NCBI GenBank assembly: GCA_024760905.1
Contig: CM045745.1
Span: 2,237,501 to 2,301,500, forward strand
Length of the DNA: 64,000 bases
Reading direction: 5' to 3'
DNA from: Plotosus lineatus
Taxonomy: Eukaryota > Chordata > Actinopteri > Siluriformes > Plotosidae
Shown: piece after piece, positions 52,067 to 62,250 of the stretch
How positions within the stretch are numbered: position 1 is the first letter of the stretch
Layout: every line of letters begins with the position of its first letter
Made by a program: the position numbers and the translations under genes
The notes under the pieces: generated by a model
The model's input: the letters and a program-made list of their open reading frames with translations, nothing else
Database searches by the model: none
Told to the model about the DNA's origin: nothing

Positions 52067-52631
52067 GGCTTTGTAATTATAATTTGGTGAGAGATATGTA
52101 TAAGATGCTGAGGTGGGGTTCAAGGGAACTAATGTATATTAGAGAGCATGTGCAGAGTGTTGCACTGTTGAATAAGTGCAGCAATTTCAGATGATGATTT
52201 GATGAACACAATTATATTTGTATAAAGCAAATAAAATTAAAAGGTTACTGTGTACATTACCATAATGTTGTGAACAAATGGTACCACTTGAAGTTGTATA
52301 CCAAAAAAAAAAACAAAAAAAAAACCAAATAGTAGAAATAGAGCTCAACAGATGGATAAAATCAGCAGTTCCACTTTTTCTGTTTTCAGATGCATGTAAA
52401 CCATGGAGGCCTGAGACTGGTGTAATTTCAAATGCACTCAAGTTGTGTTTGTGAGTCGTATAACTGATATAACAGGTCTGATTATCCATACAACCCAGTG
52501 CATTCTGGTCATGCATTCTGCAATCTGGCACTACTGCAATCTGATGTTATTAGTTACCAAACAAGTACAGTTGGTGCAGGGTGACCAAGAACATGCTGAT
52601 CAGATGATGAGCCTTCACTACTGTATATAGC
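52067..52631. other. unassigned intergenic sequence
   Basis: A-rich tract at 52302-52325. No gene or element recognised. Confidence 0.4.
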
Positions 52632-53717
52632 AGGGGTCACCAACATGGTGCCCATGGGCACCAGGTCGCCCATAAGGACAACATAAGTCGCCAGCGAGCT
52701 TGTTCAGGGGTTGGAAACCAATGGCTCACGAGCCAGATGTGGCTCTTTTGATGACTGCATCTGGTTCTCAGATAAATCAGTTGGCCTTTCTTAACAGAAT
52801 AACTAATGCATAATTTCACTGTCCTTTAAATAAAAATACAGAAAAAAGCCATCAAATAAAACAAAAACATAAATAAATCTCACGCATTTCAATCTAGACA
52901 TCTATTTTCAATGCCACTTGTCGCTGTGGCGCGCAGCGGAGAGCCAATTCTTTCTGTACTCCAGTGTGTGGGCAGGGCCGATACCTTGAAACTATAATTT
53001 TATTGGATTATATGCGACAGCCTGCACAGGTTATTTTTGGGTAAAGAGGTAAATTTCCCTCGTTTTGATAAGCTCATGTGTAAGAAGCCAAGCAGAGCTG
53101 GCAAGCAAAACACAAATGGACAGAATGAAAAAACTTCAACCCGCAGACCAGTTGATTGCCTTGGGACGATAATCAACTCTCACGCATCAAGCGTGAGACT
53201 CATGCATTTCATCTCCTCCTCAATCTCTCACGCAAGGTGTCTAAAATCACATTTATACAATTATTTCCCAATTTTATTATTTAAAAAAAAAATTTTAAGG
53301 ATGTAATTTCCACGAACAAATACCATTGGCTGTCTTTTACGTAAACATACAGCTTCTCTTTCTGCTTCTGGCTGCGGGATCCTTTACTGTAAAATCAGAT
53401 GCATACACGCACTTAAAAACTAAAGGTTGTGAAACTTGCTCAAATTATGTTTTCACTTACTAATTTAGTTAACTGTAGATTTAGTTAGAATTGTTAACAT
53501 TGTTAATAAGTTTCAGTTTGTAATTCCATGTGTTGTTGCAATGTTGCTGCACAGGATACTCGCCATCTATATCAGTAGATTTGTTAACATGGTGAATTAG
53601 TTTCAGTTTGTAAACTAATTGTGTAGTTGCAAGGTTGCTGCATATGATCCATGCCATCTATCAGCAAAGACAGCAAAGATTATTATCAAGAATTATTTGG
53701 ATAAAAGTTATCCATCC

Positions 53718-54067
53718 TAGGGCAGTGGTGGTCTAGTGGTATAGGGCGCTGGATCGCTGATCCAAAGGTTGGGGGTTCGAGTCCCACTCTCCACAAGGTT
53801 GTCACTGTCCTCCCCAGTGCAGCTAACTGGGTTATCAAAGGCGGGCCATGTCTCTCACTGTCTATGGTGTGAGGCATGTAAAAGAACCATTGCTGACTTT
53901 CAACAAGAGTAGGCTGCAAAGCCGTCGGCGTGTTTTCCGCCCTGCGATGGCCTGGCGAGCTGTCCAGGGTGTACTCTGCCCTCGCCCGAAGTTGGCTGGG
54001 ATGGGCGCCAGCCTCCCTGCGACCCCAATTAGGATGAAGTGGTTACAGAAAATTAACTGAACTGAAC
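53718..54067 (+). mobile_element. tRNA-derived SINE with L2-type tail
   Basis: Flanked by TTATCCATCC (53708-53717; 54068-54077). Head GGGCAGTGGTGGTCTAGTGG with A box, B box GGTTCGAGTCC. Body (CTCACTGTCTATGGTGTGAG, CCATTGCTGACTTTCAACAA, AGCCGTCGGCGTGTTTTC) as in the RTE-tailed copies, then an abrupt switch to CCCTGCGATGGCCTGGCGAG.. GCCTCCCTGCGACCCC.. AATTAGGATGAAGTGGTTAC, the L2-type 3' tail common in fish SINEs. Confidence 0.9.
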
Positions 54068-54103
54068 TTATCCATCCTTATTTTTGATATATGTTATTGG
54101 TTT

Positions 54104-55228
54104 CTTCTTCTTTTCCTTTCAGCTGTTCCCTTCAGAGGTCGCCACAGCGAATGATCTGCCTCCATCTCACCCTATCCTTTGCACCTTCTTCTCTTACACC
54201 AACTACCTTCATGTCCTCCTTCACCACATCCATAAATCGTCTCTTTGGTCTTCTTCTAGTCCTTCTGCCTGGTAGTTCTAACCTCAGCATTCTACTACCA
54301 ATATACTCACAATCCCTCCTCTGTACATGTCCAAACCATCTCAATCTAGCCTCTCTGAATTTGTCTCCAAAACGTCTTACATGTCCCTCTGTCTACAGCT
54401 CCCTCTGATGTGCTCATTCCTGATCCTATCCATCCTCGTTACTCCCAAAGAGAACCTCAACATTTTTATCTCTGCTACCTCCAGCTCAGCCTCCTGTCTT
54501 TTCCCCAGGGCCACTGTTTCTAAACCATACAACACCGTCTTGTACACTTTTCATTCTTGCTGATACCTTCCGATCACGCATCGCACCAGATACTTTTTTC
54601 CAATCATTCCAACCTGCCTCCTTCTTCACCTCTTTTCCACACTCTCCACTGCTCTGGATTGTTGAGCCTAAGTACTTAAAATCCTCCACCTTCTTTATCT
54701 CTGCTCCCTGTAACCTCACCGTTCCTCTTGGGTCCTTGTCATTCATGCCCATGTATTCTGTCTTACTGAGGCTAACCTTCATTCCCCTCATTTCCAGGGC
54801 ATACCTCCACCTCTCTAGATTTTCCTGCACTTGTTCTCTGCTCTCACTACAGATAGTCCATGGGGAATCTTGTCTAACCTCGTCTGTCAGCCTCTTCATC
54901 ACCATAGTAAACAAGAAGGGGCTCAGAGGTGACCCTTGATGCAGTCACACCTCCACCTTGAACTCTTCTCTCACACCGACAGCACACCTCACCACTGTCT
55001 TACATGTCTTGTACATGTCCTGCACCACTCTAACATACTTCTCTGCCACTCCAGACTTCCACATGCAATACCACAGTTCTTCACTCGGCACCCTGTCATA
55101 TGCTTTCTCCAGATCCACAAAGGCACAATGCTGCTCCGTCTGACCTTCTCTGTACTTCTCTATGAACATCCTCAAGGCAAACACTGCATCTGTGGTGCTC
55201 TTTCTTGACACGAAACCTACATGTTATT
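54104..55228 (-). mobile_element. RTE LINE fragment, 3' half with RT
   Basis: Minus strand: SRKSTTDAVFALRMFIEKYR, FVDLEKAYDRVPSEELWYC, then (after a gap) LTDEVRQDSPWTICSESREQ, MKVSLSKTEYMGMN, FKYLGSTIQSSGECGKEV, later GHVQRRDCEYIGSRML and the 3' end. The FADD catalytic block between SPWT and ICSE has been deleted in frame. 5' truncated; several frameshifts. Confidence 0.85.
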
Positions 55229-56106
55229 AGTTTACACTTCATATTTCATTAGTTCTTCCATTGAAGATTTAATTTATATTACATTATTAAATTTTAAATA
55301 CGTGTGTAATTTTGTATTTTCCCCCCTATGTCTGTGCTTAATCATTACATTTAAAACTTACATGAAATGGCTTAAAAATCACTCTTAAAAACCCTTAAAA
55401 CCAAAATTTTCTGTGGAGGGCTTCACCCCCCTACACTTCCTCACCATGGCATCACCCTGGACCTGACCGGGGGCTGCGTCCCCTGGACCCCTGCTTCTCA
55501 CTCTTTATTAATCTTGGGGGTTGACAGCTATGTGGGACACGCTTCGTGTCACATAAACACTGCAGCATGCGAGTTATATTGACCATGTTTAGCTCCTCAT
55601 GCGCACACGAGTGGTCCATCTTACACCTGAAAAGCATCAAGACCAACCTGCGGTCACGTAAAAGATGAAAGCTTAAACGCCTGCATGAAGCTGAACCTCA
55701 CCCCGTATCAACCAGACTACACAGTTATCAACAAAACCATGCAGCACCAGAAGTCGCATTAATAGTAAGAAGTACTTTTCTTATTAATAAATAACTTTGT
55801 TATAACAATGTTGTTTAAAATAAATTCAGAGTTGTATTATATGCTAAAATTGTTGGTCTCAGTATTAAAAAATATATTTGGCTCTCAGAGGATTAGATTT
55901 AATTTTTTTTTTTTTTGGCTCTATTCGTCAAAAAAGATTCCCAACCCCTGACAGAGATGAATATCATTAATTATTAATAATAACATATAATTAAAGGTAA
56001 ATTGAGCAAATTTGTTATGTCACAAGTGTGTATCGACCTGGTAGCCCTTCGCATTAATTGGTACCCAAGAAGTAGCTCTCAGTTTCAAAAAGGTTGGTGA
56101 CCCCTG

Positions 56107-56283
56107 GTACTGTATAGAGTATTTAATCTGTGAGTTGTGCAAACTGTGACCTCTGGTGTTCACCTAGTGCAACTGCATTAGATGCATCATTTATAACAAT
56201 GCTGTTATCCTTCACACAGTTTTACATTGCAGTGCAGTAAGTCTATTTTATTTATATATATATAAAACACACACACACAGACA
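56107..56283. other. intergenic sequence before a SINE
   Basis: Ends in a CA tract that provides the SINE target site (ACACACACAGACA). Confidence 0.5.
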
Positions 56284-56637
56284 GGGGCAGTGGTGGTCTA
56301 GTGGTATAAGGTGCTGGATCACTGATCCAAAGGTTGGGGGTTCGAGTCCCACTCTGCACATGGTTGTCACTGTCCCCCCCAGTGGAGCTAACTGGGTTAT
56401 CAAAGGCCGGCCATGTCTCTCACTGTCTATGGTGTGAGGCATGTAAAAGAACCATTGCTGACTTTCAACAAGAGTAGCTGCAAAGCCGTCGGCGTGTTTT
56501 CCGCCCTGCGATGGCCTGGCGAGCTGTCCAGGGTGTACTCTGCCCTCGCCCGAAGTTGGCTGGGATGGGCGCCAGCCTCCCCGCGACCCAAGTTAGGATT
56601 AAGCGGTTACAGAAAATGAACTGAAAGGATGAACTGA
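56284..56637 (+). mobile_element. tRNA-derived SINE with L2-type tail
   Basis: Second L2-tailed copy, about 95% identical by eye to 53718-54067 (GGGCAGTGGTGGTCTAGTGG; GGTTCGAGTCC; CCCTGCGATGGCCTGGCGAG; GGATTAAGCGGTTACAG). Flanked by CACACAGACA repeats. Confidence 0.9.
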
Positions 56638-56784
56638 ACACACACAGACATGTGAGAAAGTGTATCTGTACACACCTTGCCTTTATGCCTTTACTGTAGT
56701 ATTCTACTGTTTACAACAACTTTCCCTGTTATGACTATCCCCAGAGTTCTTTGATACTCCAATTTCACTGGAGTGCAGCAGACT

Positions 56785-57840
56785 CACGGAATCAAAACTG
56801 CAGTCATCTTTCAACGTTCCTCAGTTGTTCCTCAGTCATTCCGTCATCTTCCGTGTCCATCTGTACGATTCCGAAGGTATTCCTCCTCTTCTGTCAGTCC
56901 AAAATCTTCCACGAACATGTTCAAAAGCACGTTCACGGAAAATTTTTCCGACAGTGTTCCCTCACGTTCCACAGTCCTTCCGCAAACGTTCCGTCCTTTC
57001 TGCAAACGTTCCATAATCATTCCTTTTATTCTGCAAGTCTTCCGTGAATGTTCCGCAAACATTCCTCCTTCTTTCAGGTGGTCAAAAGCGGCCACAGAAT
57101 CCCCACGAAATATGCATGGAAGGTTTGTGGAACACATGCGGAACGATTGCGGAATGGTTGTGGATAACACGGAAGACTTGTGGAACACTCAAGGAAGTCA
57201 CTTCCGCTATAAATTATTCCTGTTCATCCACTTTATTTTTCCTGTTTTCCTGTACATGTAATAAAGTTTTAAAGTTATAATCACTGTGGTTTGGACTTGT
57301 GTGCATGGTTTTTAGTCTGGAATGATTGAGGTGCAACTAAAAGGAAAGCATTCACATCATTGATGTTAAACATATTACCATATGTTAAGTTTTAAATTTA
57401 TTGTACATTATAAACATATGAATGAGAGAATGAGCTTCCTTGGTCATTCTGTGTATTTATAGGCGGAATCAGGAGCAAATCCTTTGATCTTTGCCGATTT
57501 TTCCTCGTTGAAACGTGGTTACGCCGGCTATTCTTCAGTCATTCCTCAGTCATTCCATGTTGAATGTGAATGTTCCGCCTTCATTCCACCTGTTCCACGA
57601 TCAGTCCGTGGGTCTTACTTCTAAAAAGGAGTAGTGCCGCGGTCGTTCCGGAAACATTCCGTCCTTTTCTTGAACGTTCTGTGAATTATCCAAAGGTCTT
57701 CTGTTGCTCTCTGCACTGGTTCCGAGGGTGATCTGAGCACTTTTACGCATGTATTCCGACATTGTGCCATGGTCTTTCTGTGTCCTTTCTGCGCATTCCG
57801 TGATCGTTCCGAGGATGTTCCGAAGGTGCAATTTTCCATA
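56785..57840. repeat. 11-bp-period TTCCG/GGAA array with inverted organisation
   Basis: Three blocks: 56810-57070 rich in TTCCG/TTCCA/TTCTG at 10-11 bp spacing; 57110-57205 with GGAA at 11-bp spacing (GGAACACATGC, GGAACGATTGC, GGAATGGTTGT, GGAAGACTTGT, GGAACACTCAA); and 57530-57830 again in TTCC orientation. The blocks form a potential fold-back around a 325-bp AT-rich centre. Open frames here are by-products of the repeat. Family unknown. Confidence 0.6.
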
Positions 57841-58134
57841 GGTTTTTGACCTATTTTTGGACTTAAAATAAATCACCTTACCAGACCTACAGTACATTAA
57901 TAACTCAATTCCAGCATTAGCATGAAATTCTGAATTAACAAGCATAGAATTCAGCGCACATCACACAGAGACACTGCAGTTCATTCCCAAAACTAAACAA
58001 TTATTTACCTTTTCAATCACCGTACAGTGTTCCACATATTTAACTTACAGTTTACCAGAACATTTACTTTAAAGTCCTGAAAACGTCTGGAATCTTAACA
58101 TAGTTACTATACAGTGTCCTACATATCATATATA
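57841..58134. other. unassigned intergenic sequence
   Basis: Nothing recognised. Confidence 0.4.
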
Positions 58135-58450
58135 TCAAACATATCCACTCATCAACCCATCCATCCATCAATCAAGCCACTCATTCATCTATCCATCCAT
58201 CCCTCCATCCATCCATCAGTCCATCCACTCATCAGTCAGTCCATCCAGCCATCAGTCCATTTACTCATCAATCAATCAATCCTTCCGTCCGTCCATCCAT
58301 CCATCCATCCATCCATCCATCCATCCATTCACTCATTAATCCATCTATTAATCAATCCACCCATCAGCCCATCAATCCAATTCATTTCCTCATTAAGCCA
58401 TCCATCAATCAATCCATCCAATCATCAAGCTACCCATCCATCAATCCAGC
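58135..58450. repeat. degenerate (ATCC)n satellite
   Basis: Some 315 bp of CATCCATC/CATCAATC/CACTCATC variants, with a perfect run at about 58285-58326. Confidence 0.9.
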
Positions 58451-58530
58451 CATAATCTTTACCTCTTATCTATCAGGGTCATAGGGGAAGCTAGAACCAA
58501 TCCCAGCAGGCATCAGATGAGACGTTGATA
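58451..58530 (-). mobile_element. L2-type tail fragment
   Basis: TATCAGGGTCATAGGGGAAG, then CCAATCCCAGCAGGCATCAG, typical of inverted fish L2/SINE 3' ends, abutting the ATCC satellite, which is probably its expanded tail. Confidence 0.55.
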
Positions 58531-59036
58531 CACCATGAGCAAGTTTTCAGACTTTTGTTGTACTTTAAACTGAATCCTGTTAAACTGGTATAATGTCATT
58601 AGCATGTTTTATTACTGATTGAGTTTGTGGTTTGTTGCCTTTGATTTGTAAATTTTAAATTCAATTACATTTTATTTTTGAAATGCATAATAATTTAGAA
58701 CAGGGATTCGGAATTGATTTTTTGGACTGGATAATATCCTGGATAATATCTTTTATTGGGATGGCTCTAGCCTTCTGGCCTGTATGTATGAATGATAGTT
58801 CTCCTTCAGATCAAGCGTCTTCAAGCCTGTAATAAAAAATATGGCACTGTCAAAAATGAACGTATTTAAAAGTTTGAAACCAACATTTAATATATTTTGT
58901 TTCTTTCTGTTTGATGTTTGCTCAAAGAATTGAGCTGCCAGGTCCATTTCATGCAAAGATAATGCTCAGTATTTGCTGAACCATTCATACACCCTGTACA
59001 GCTCAAAGTTCCTTCACAGGGAAGCACACTCACACA

Positions 59037-59084
<48 letters not shown>
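58531..59084. other. intergenic sequence with (CA)n
   Basis: Unassigned except for a CA tract at 59037-59083. Confidence 0.45.
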
Positions 59085-59085
<1 letters not shown>

Positions 59086-59282
59086 CCATTCACACTCACA
59101 CCCAGATGGAATTTGGAACAGCCAATCAGCCTAATGCACATGTCTTTGAACTTTGGGAGGAAACTCATGCTTGGGGAGAACATGCAAACTCTGCACAGTA
59201 ACACCCTCGCTGAGCTTAGGGCTAGAACCCAGGACCTTTTTGCCGTGAGATGTATGTGCTAAGCACCGCACCACTTTACCAC
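59085..59282 (-). mobile_element. HE1/DANA-like SINE fragment
   Basis: Inverted, it contains GTTTGCATGTTCTCCCCAAG, GTTTCCTCCCAAAGTTCAAA, GACATGTGCATTAGGCTGAT and TGTGAGTG, the conserved central sequence of a widespread fish SINE group, with a decayed B box (GGTTCTAGCCC). Confidence 0.65.
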
Positions 59283-59449
59283 AGGAATGATTTCATATGT
59301 GTAAATGAAACACTTTATTACTACACCCTTTGTTTACAATATAAAATATTATAAAATATATAAATATACTCGTAATATATTATATTATAAAATCAACATG
59401 GTTTTTAGTTTCTTTGCACCAATAGTACAGTACAGTATATGCTAATTAA

Positions 59450-59675
59450 CAGTTACTGGTTGTTAAATGGGTTGAATGGTATGCTGGTTGGCACACATTT
59501 GCAGTCGGCTGATCTGGGTTCCAGCCTCCCCACAAATCTAGAATAGAGTTTGAACGTTCTGCCAGTGGATGCATGCATTTTTTCCAGGTGCTCCACTTTC
59601 CTCCCACAGTCCTAGGACATGCAGATTTGGTTAACTGGCTGTTTTGGTTTTTTTTTTTCACCAAATTGCTCCTTG

Positions 59676-59745
<70 letters not shown>

Positions 59746-59880
59746 ACCCTGCAATGGCCTGGTGAGCTGTTCGGCTGTGACCCACCTCTGCCCAGTGTTG
59801 GCAGAGATAGCCTACCCTGATCCAAGTAGGACTGAGCAGTTCATCAAATGAGTACGAGAATGAATGAGTGAATGAATGGG
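59450..59880 (+). mobile_element. HE1/DANA-like SINE with internal (GT)n and L2-type tail
   Basis: Decayed tRNA head with GGGTTCCAGCC, the central GTTTGAACGTTCTGCC.. CCACTTTCCTCCCACAGTCC, GACATGCAGATTTGG, an internal GT expansion at 59678-59743, and tail CCCTGCAATGGCCTGGTGAG.. AAGTAGGACTGAGCAGTTCA with GAATGAATG repeats. Confidence 0.7.
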
Positions 59881-59936
59881 TGGTTCTTGAAAGGACACTT
59901 TGAGGATTTTCCTGCTGTAGCACACCAAATAATCTG

Positions 59937-60233
59937 TCACAGTTCATTGCTGAGTGGTGGTTTGAGCAGAGGAATCACAAAACTTGACAACAGACACTCT
60001 AGGAATTCGATTGGGGGAGCTTGTATCATCTGTTGCTCAGACCTGATCTTCTGTTTGTAGAACCCCAAAGTCTCATTGACTATGTACCCGATGAAACCAG
60101 GGTCATGTAGAGGCAAACTGCCTGGAACAGTGAGTGTAAGAGGAGCATTGAGGAGGTTCACCTCAACCTGACTGTCAGTCACTTGAGTCTTCATTTCTTC
60201 TCCGGGAACATTAATGGAATCCTCATTCACCAC
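59937..60233 (-). CDS. clul1: clul1 terminal coding exon
   Basis: 297 nt from acceptor catggcag (60240-60234) to TGA. Encodes VVNEDSINVPGEEMKTQV, VEVNLLNAPLTLTVPGSL and PGFIGYIVNETLGFYKQKIR. It aligns with the clusterin C-terminus (V..V.V.LFDS.P.TVTVPVE, F...V...AL..Y). Phase 0 join to the previous exon (SITT/VVNE). The C-terminus extends about 27 residues beyond the clusterin end (EQQMIQAPPIEFLECL..), consistent with a clusterin-like paralogue. Confidence 0.85.
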   Translation of the reverse strand: MVNEDSINVPGEEMKTQVTDSQVEVNLLNAPLTLTVPGSLPLHDPGFIGYIVNETLGFYKQKIRSEQQMIQAPPIEFLECLLSSFVIPLLKPPLSNEL

Positions 60234-60312
60234 CTGCCATGAGTGTCAATCAGTCATGCTACTGATATTCCTTCATAGTACCGGATCATTTTCACTGTCC
60301 TTTTCCTCTCAC

Positions 60313-60527
60313 CGTAGTGATGCTGAAGACATTCTCATTTGTGACATTACCATCAGCAACTTCTGCCACCCAGCCAAACTGGGTGACCATGTTGTTGATC
60401 CAGCTTATAGTGTTCATGGTGTGATGCTGCACAATACCAAGAGCCTCGTTATACTGCTCCTTAGCAACCTCCAGAAGCTCAGATACGTCATTCAGTTCAA
60501 TATGGATCTCCTGAATACTTGAACACT
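60313..60527 (-). CDS. clul1: clul1 exon, clusterin coiled-coil region
   Basis: 215 nt between acceptor ttttatcag and donor gtgaga. Encodes CSSIQEIHIELNDVSELLEV, AKEQYNEALG, then TISWINNMVTQFGWVAEVAD and NVFSITT. Matches the clusterin segment with LL..LN.QF.WVS.LAN and the preceding amphipathic helix. The opening Cys is the fifth of the conserved cysteine set. Confidence 0.88.
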
Positions 60528-60666
60528 CTGATAAAAAAAGCATTTCAATTAATTTACATTTGAGATTCATTATCATTTACAAAGGTTGGAGCACCATAAT
60601 CGCACATGTTGTATATGCAGTCTTTAATTTTTATGCAAGCACAACTGATATGGAGGATTCCATTAC

Positions 60667-60772
60667 CAGAGAATAAAGGTTCCTGGCAGGCTTGGCACTT
60701 GCTCTGGAGCTGCCAGCACTCTATTGACTGTGTACGTAGATCTCTACACAAGGGAAGGAAGTAGCTGCTTTT
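60667..60772 (-). CDS. clul1: clul1 exon, conserved cysteine motif
   Basis: 106 nt (start inferred at acceptor gtgtttcag; donor gtaatg). Encodes KSSYFLPLCRDLRTQSIECW, QLQSKCQACQEPLFS. With the next exon the spacing is C-x9-C-x6-C-x2-C-x7-C, identical to clusterin. Clusterin-family proteins are secreted and disulfide-linked after cleavage; clul1 is the retina-enriched paralogue, and the choice of clul1 over clu rests on proximity to yes1, as in human. Upstream exons were not found in the window. Confidence 0.8.
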
Positions 60773-60978
60773 CTGAAACACGCCACACAAGGTGTTACAG
60801 TAGACCTTCACTCATTAAAGCTTTATGTTTCTTTTTCTGCATAATAGTTATGAAAGAAAATATTTGAACTGGGTACTGTACATGGAATGAGGGTTCCAGA
60901 TGACCTTCAAGATTTTGTAACAAATGTAGAATATACAGATTATTACAAACCTTGACTCAGAATAGACATTTCAGAATG
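60773..60978 (-). other. clul1 upstream intron
   Basis: Non-coding, ending at the insertion site of a hAT element. No further clul1 exon recognised to position 64000. Confidence 0.5.
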
Positions 60979-60986
60979 GTCTAGAA

Positions 60987-62242
60987 TGCGGGTCGGCAAC
61001 CTTTGCCATTCAAAGAGCCATTTGGACCCATTTTCCACAGTAAAGAAAACACTGGGAGCCACAACTCCTTTTTTGACATTTAAAATCAAATAACACTGCA
61101 TACTATGTTTTCCCCTTTTTTCCTTCATGTTCATATAAAACAACAATGTGTTGCATTGATTTAAACCACTGCAGAGACAATTCAATTACAATTGTAAAAT
61201 AAACTGAATAAACTGACAATTATTCAATTACAATTCTGCTTGCAACAAAAACATTTAGATTAAAAAAAAAAACAAAAACAAATCGCCAGCCTCCCTGCGA
61301 CCCTAATTAGGAATTTAAGCTCGGGACGGGGTGCAGCCAGATGTGTTAACGGGTTGGGTAGCCTACCTCATCATCAGTCCTTTTGTGGGATCTTCTTTTC
61401 TTTATTCGTTATATTAATGTTGTTTTGTCATCGTTTTAATTCACAGAAACAACAACAACACAGAAAAGTATATGAAGACTTATTTTTAGAAGAAGTCTGC
61501 TCAACATTCTTTTAAATAATATTAATGCTTAATGGTTTGGACATGTACAGAGGAGGGATAGTGAGTATATTGGTCGTAGGATGCTGAGGTTGGAGCTACC
61601 AGGCAAAAGGCCCAGAGGAAGACCAAAGAGAAGATTTATGGATGCGGTGAAGGAGGACACGAAGGTCGTTGGAGTAAGAGTAGAAGATGCAGAGGATAGG
61701 GAGAGATGGAGGCAGATCATTTGCTGTGGCGACCCCTGAAGGGAACAGCCGAAAGGAAAAGAAGAAGAAGGCTGCACTGACCCACCCATTCTCAGAGTGG
61801 ACACTGAACCACACCCAGGCTTTTATTTTGTCACTGGCAGGAGAGTTATTTAGTTTGGCGGTTGCTGTGCATAAACCAAATGTCATCCACCGTCTCTACT
61901 ACGGCTCTGATTTCTGTTCCTGGATTACAAACCCCGGCGGCAGAAACATCTCTCGCTCGCTGTGCTGCTGCTGCTGCGATGGCGAGAACACTCACTCAGG
62001 AGCCCCCCTGAGCACAAGAGTTTGGTGACTCGCTCCCTCCACCAACACAGCAGATCAAAAACACTGAGACTCTCAATGTAGATGATTAATATAACGACAG
62101 CCATGTCCACAAGAACACACACACACACACACACACACAAAATCACCCCGCCCGCACCAAATAAATAACCACCCGCATCCTTGATTGTAAATTTTCATTT
62201 ATGTAATTTTCAACCCTAAAAGAACATTTTTGCCGACCCCTG
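60987..62242. mobile_element. hAT element with 8-bp target duplication and nested RTE end
   Basis: Ends TGCGGGTCGGCAACC and, inverted, CAGGGGTCGGCAAAAATG. Flanks GTCTAGAA (60979-60986) and GTTTAGAA (62243-62250), an 8-bp duplication with one mismatch. Subterminal AAAGAGCCATTTGG is typical of fish hAT MITEs. No transposase. Contains a 30-bp L2-tail scrap at 61284-61313, an RTE 3' end at 61530-61770 and a (CA)n at 62119-62139. It sits in the clul1 intron. Confidence 0.8.
61530..61770 (+). mobile_element. RTE LINE 3' end fragment
   Basis: Encodes WFGHVQRRDSEYIG-like sequence (GGTTTGGACATGTACAGAGG) and MDAVKEDTKVVGV, and ends CGACCCCTGAAGGGAACAGC.. with a GAAGAAGAAG tail. 5' truncated. Its 3' end matches the tail of the RTE-type SINEs. 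Confidence 0.85.
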
Positions 62243-62250
62243 GTTTAGAA

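Larger units (their letters stand above)
52706..55950. mobile_element. inner hAT element with SINE and RTE insertions
   Basis: The imperfect TIR CAGGGGTTGG is followed by GAGCC-containing subterminal sequence at both ends (GGCTCACGAGCCAG; GGCTCT..). The interior is mostly non-coding hAT remnants (52720-53700; 55230-55950). It hosts a SINE at 53718-54067 and an RTE fragment at 54104-55228. No target duplication identified. Confidence 0.55.
52632..56106. mobile_element. hAT non-autonomous element containing a second hAT
   Basis: Left end CAGGGGTCACCAACATGGTG and right end (inverted) CAGGGGTCACCAACCTTTTT. Both outer flanks carry ACTGTATA, but the exact 8-bp duplication is unclear. Its own sequence is 52632-52705 and 55951-56106 (AAGAAGTAGCTCTCAGTTTC near the end). 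Between them lies another element with ends CAGGGGTTGGAAACC (52706) and inverted CAGGGGTTGGGAATC (55950). No intact transposase. Confidence 0.7.

Noticed and set aside
53718..53795. tRNA-like gene with good A and B boxes
   Set aside because: The same head occurs at several sites as the 5' end of a SINE with body, tail and target duplications, so it is a retroposon promoter, not a tRNA gene.
56773..57261. A 162-residue plus frame and a 114-residue minus frame as a gene
   Set aside because: Both are generated by the 11-bp-period repeat. No domain, and frames drift with the repeat.
58135..58450. Possible CRISPR-like array of short repeats
   Set aside because: Contiguous degenerate tetranucleotide satellite with no spacers, in a vertebrate genome.
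58114..58455. 113-residue frame of Ser-Ile-His-Pro repeats
   Set aside because: Translation of an ATCC-type satellite.
60943..61185. Extra upstream clul1 exon on the minus strand
   Set aside because: The frame lies across the end of a hAT element (60987 onward) and shows no clusterin similarity.
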